Below are positions 4,974-5,223 of a stretch of DNA of 5,223 bases, piece by piece. The stretch lies in contig JAEWEJ010000075.1 in NCBI GenBank assembly GCA_023389455.1, positions 1 through 5,223 of the forward strand, read 5' to 3'. The notes beneath the pieces are model-generated. The model was given only the letters and a program-made list of their open reading frames with translations, ran no database searches and had not been told where the DNA came from. The stretch is from Actinomycetes bacterium (lineage in GTDB: Bacteria; Actinomycetota; Actinomycetes; Actinomycetales; Cellulomonadaceae). The translations under genes were made by a program, and so were the position numbers. Position 1 is the stretch's first letter, and every line of letters begins with the position of its first letter.

Positions 4974-5223
4974 TCACGCGTCCGCGTCCGGCCCGAACGT
5001 CGCCCGCACCGCGCCGACCGGGCGACCGTGGCCCAGCACCGGGGTGCGCCCGACGTCCGCGGCGTCGACGCCCGCGACCGCGAGGGCCGCCGCGAGCGCG
5101 ACGGCGCGCGGCCTGCCGGAGCCGTCGAGGACCTTCAGGGCGACCGCGCCGCCGTCGGGCAGCCCGGCGGCGTAGACACCGTCCGCCCCGTCCTTGGCCA
5201 CCAGCCCGGGCACGGCCTGCATG
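4974..5223 (-). CDS. Asparaginase II family protein, C-terminal end (cut by window edge)
   Basis: The last roughly 82 residues of a longer protein whose start lies beyond the window. The sequence VPGLVAKDGADGVYAAGLPD, followed by GGAVALKVLDGSGRPRAVAL, matches the conserved C-terminal part of the actinobacterial asparaginase II family (Pfam Asparaginase_II; full proteins are roughly 310-340 residues). Members hydrolyse L-asparagine to aspartate and ammonia, although many are annotated by similarity only. The ATG at 5222 is an internal methionine, not the start. The frame ends in TGA at 4976-4974, and dtd follows on the same strand after 136 bp. That gap has no clear terminator or promoter but carries the 12-bp repeat ccggcacccggc twice (4898-4909 and 4934-4945). 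Confidence 0.85.
   Translation of the reverse strand, partial: MQAVPGLVAKDGADGVYAAGLPDGGAVALKVLDGSGRPRAVALAAALAVAGVDAADVGRTPVLGHGRPVGAVRATFGPDADA

Overview
The window is very GC-rich (about three quarters G+C by eye), uses GTG starts often and has strongly G/C third codon positions. With the actinobacterial-style proteins present, this points to a high-GC actinobacterium. Cellulomonas or a near relative is my best guess, from overall resemblance only.

Layout: (i) 1-1098, plus strand: a membrane-anchored protein with a TPR-like segment and a long Gly/Glu-Asp/Gln repeat, resembling the accessory proteins of MoxR/VWA (Bat-type) clusters. (ii) 1137-2045, plus: a Cof-type HAD phosphatase with a proline-rich N-terminal extension. 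(iii) 2046-2142: a short convergent gap with a terminator-like hairpin. (iv) 3541 down to 2143, minus: a MacroD-type macro-domain protein followed by a PIG-L/LmbE-family deacetylase, which appears to have its own leaderless promoter. (v) 3542-4399: an 858-bp gene-less stretch. (vi) 5223 down to 4400, minus: the C-terminal end of an asparaginase II-family protein, then D-aminoacyl-tRNA deacylase (dtd).

The coding genes are mostly housekeeping or repair enzymes with no single shared pathway. The macro-domain and PIG-L genes may act together on ADP-ribose- or sugar-linked acyl groups, but this is speculative.

The gene-less stretch is the part most worth attention. Two identical 31-bp hairpins (3691-3721 and 4217-4247) bound about 495 bp. 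That segment holds an 86-bp imperfect palindrome with four DnaA-box-like TCCACAG/CTGTGGA motifs arranged symmetrically around ACCCATGGGT, then a promoter-like sequence (3889-3917), then a series of compact hairpins (one with a GNRA loop) running into the second terminator-like hairpin. It could be a regulated structured RNA gene, the remnant of a mobile or repeat element, or a protein-binding array. A 22-bp tandem repeat lies between it and dtd.
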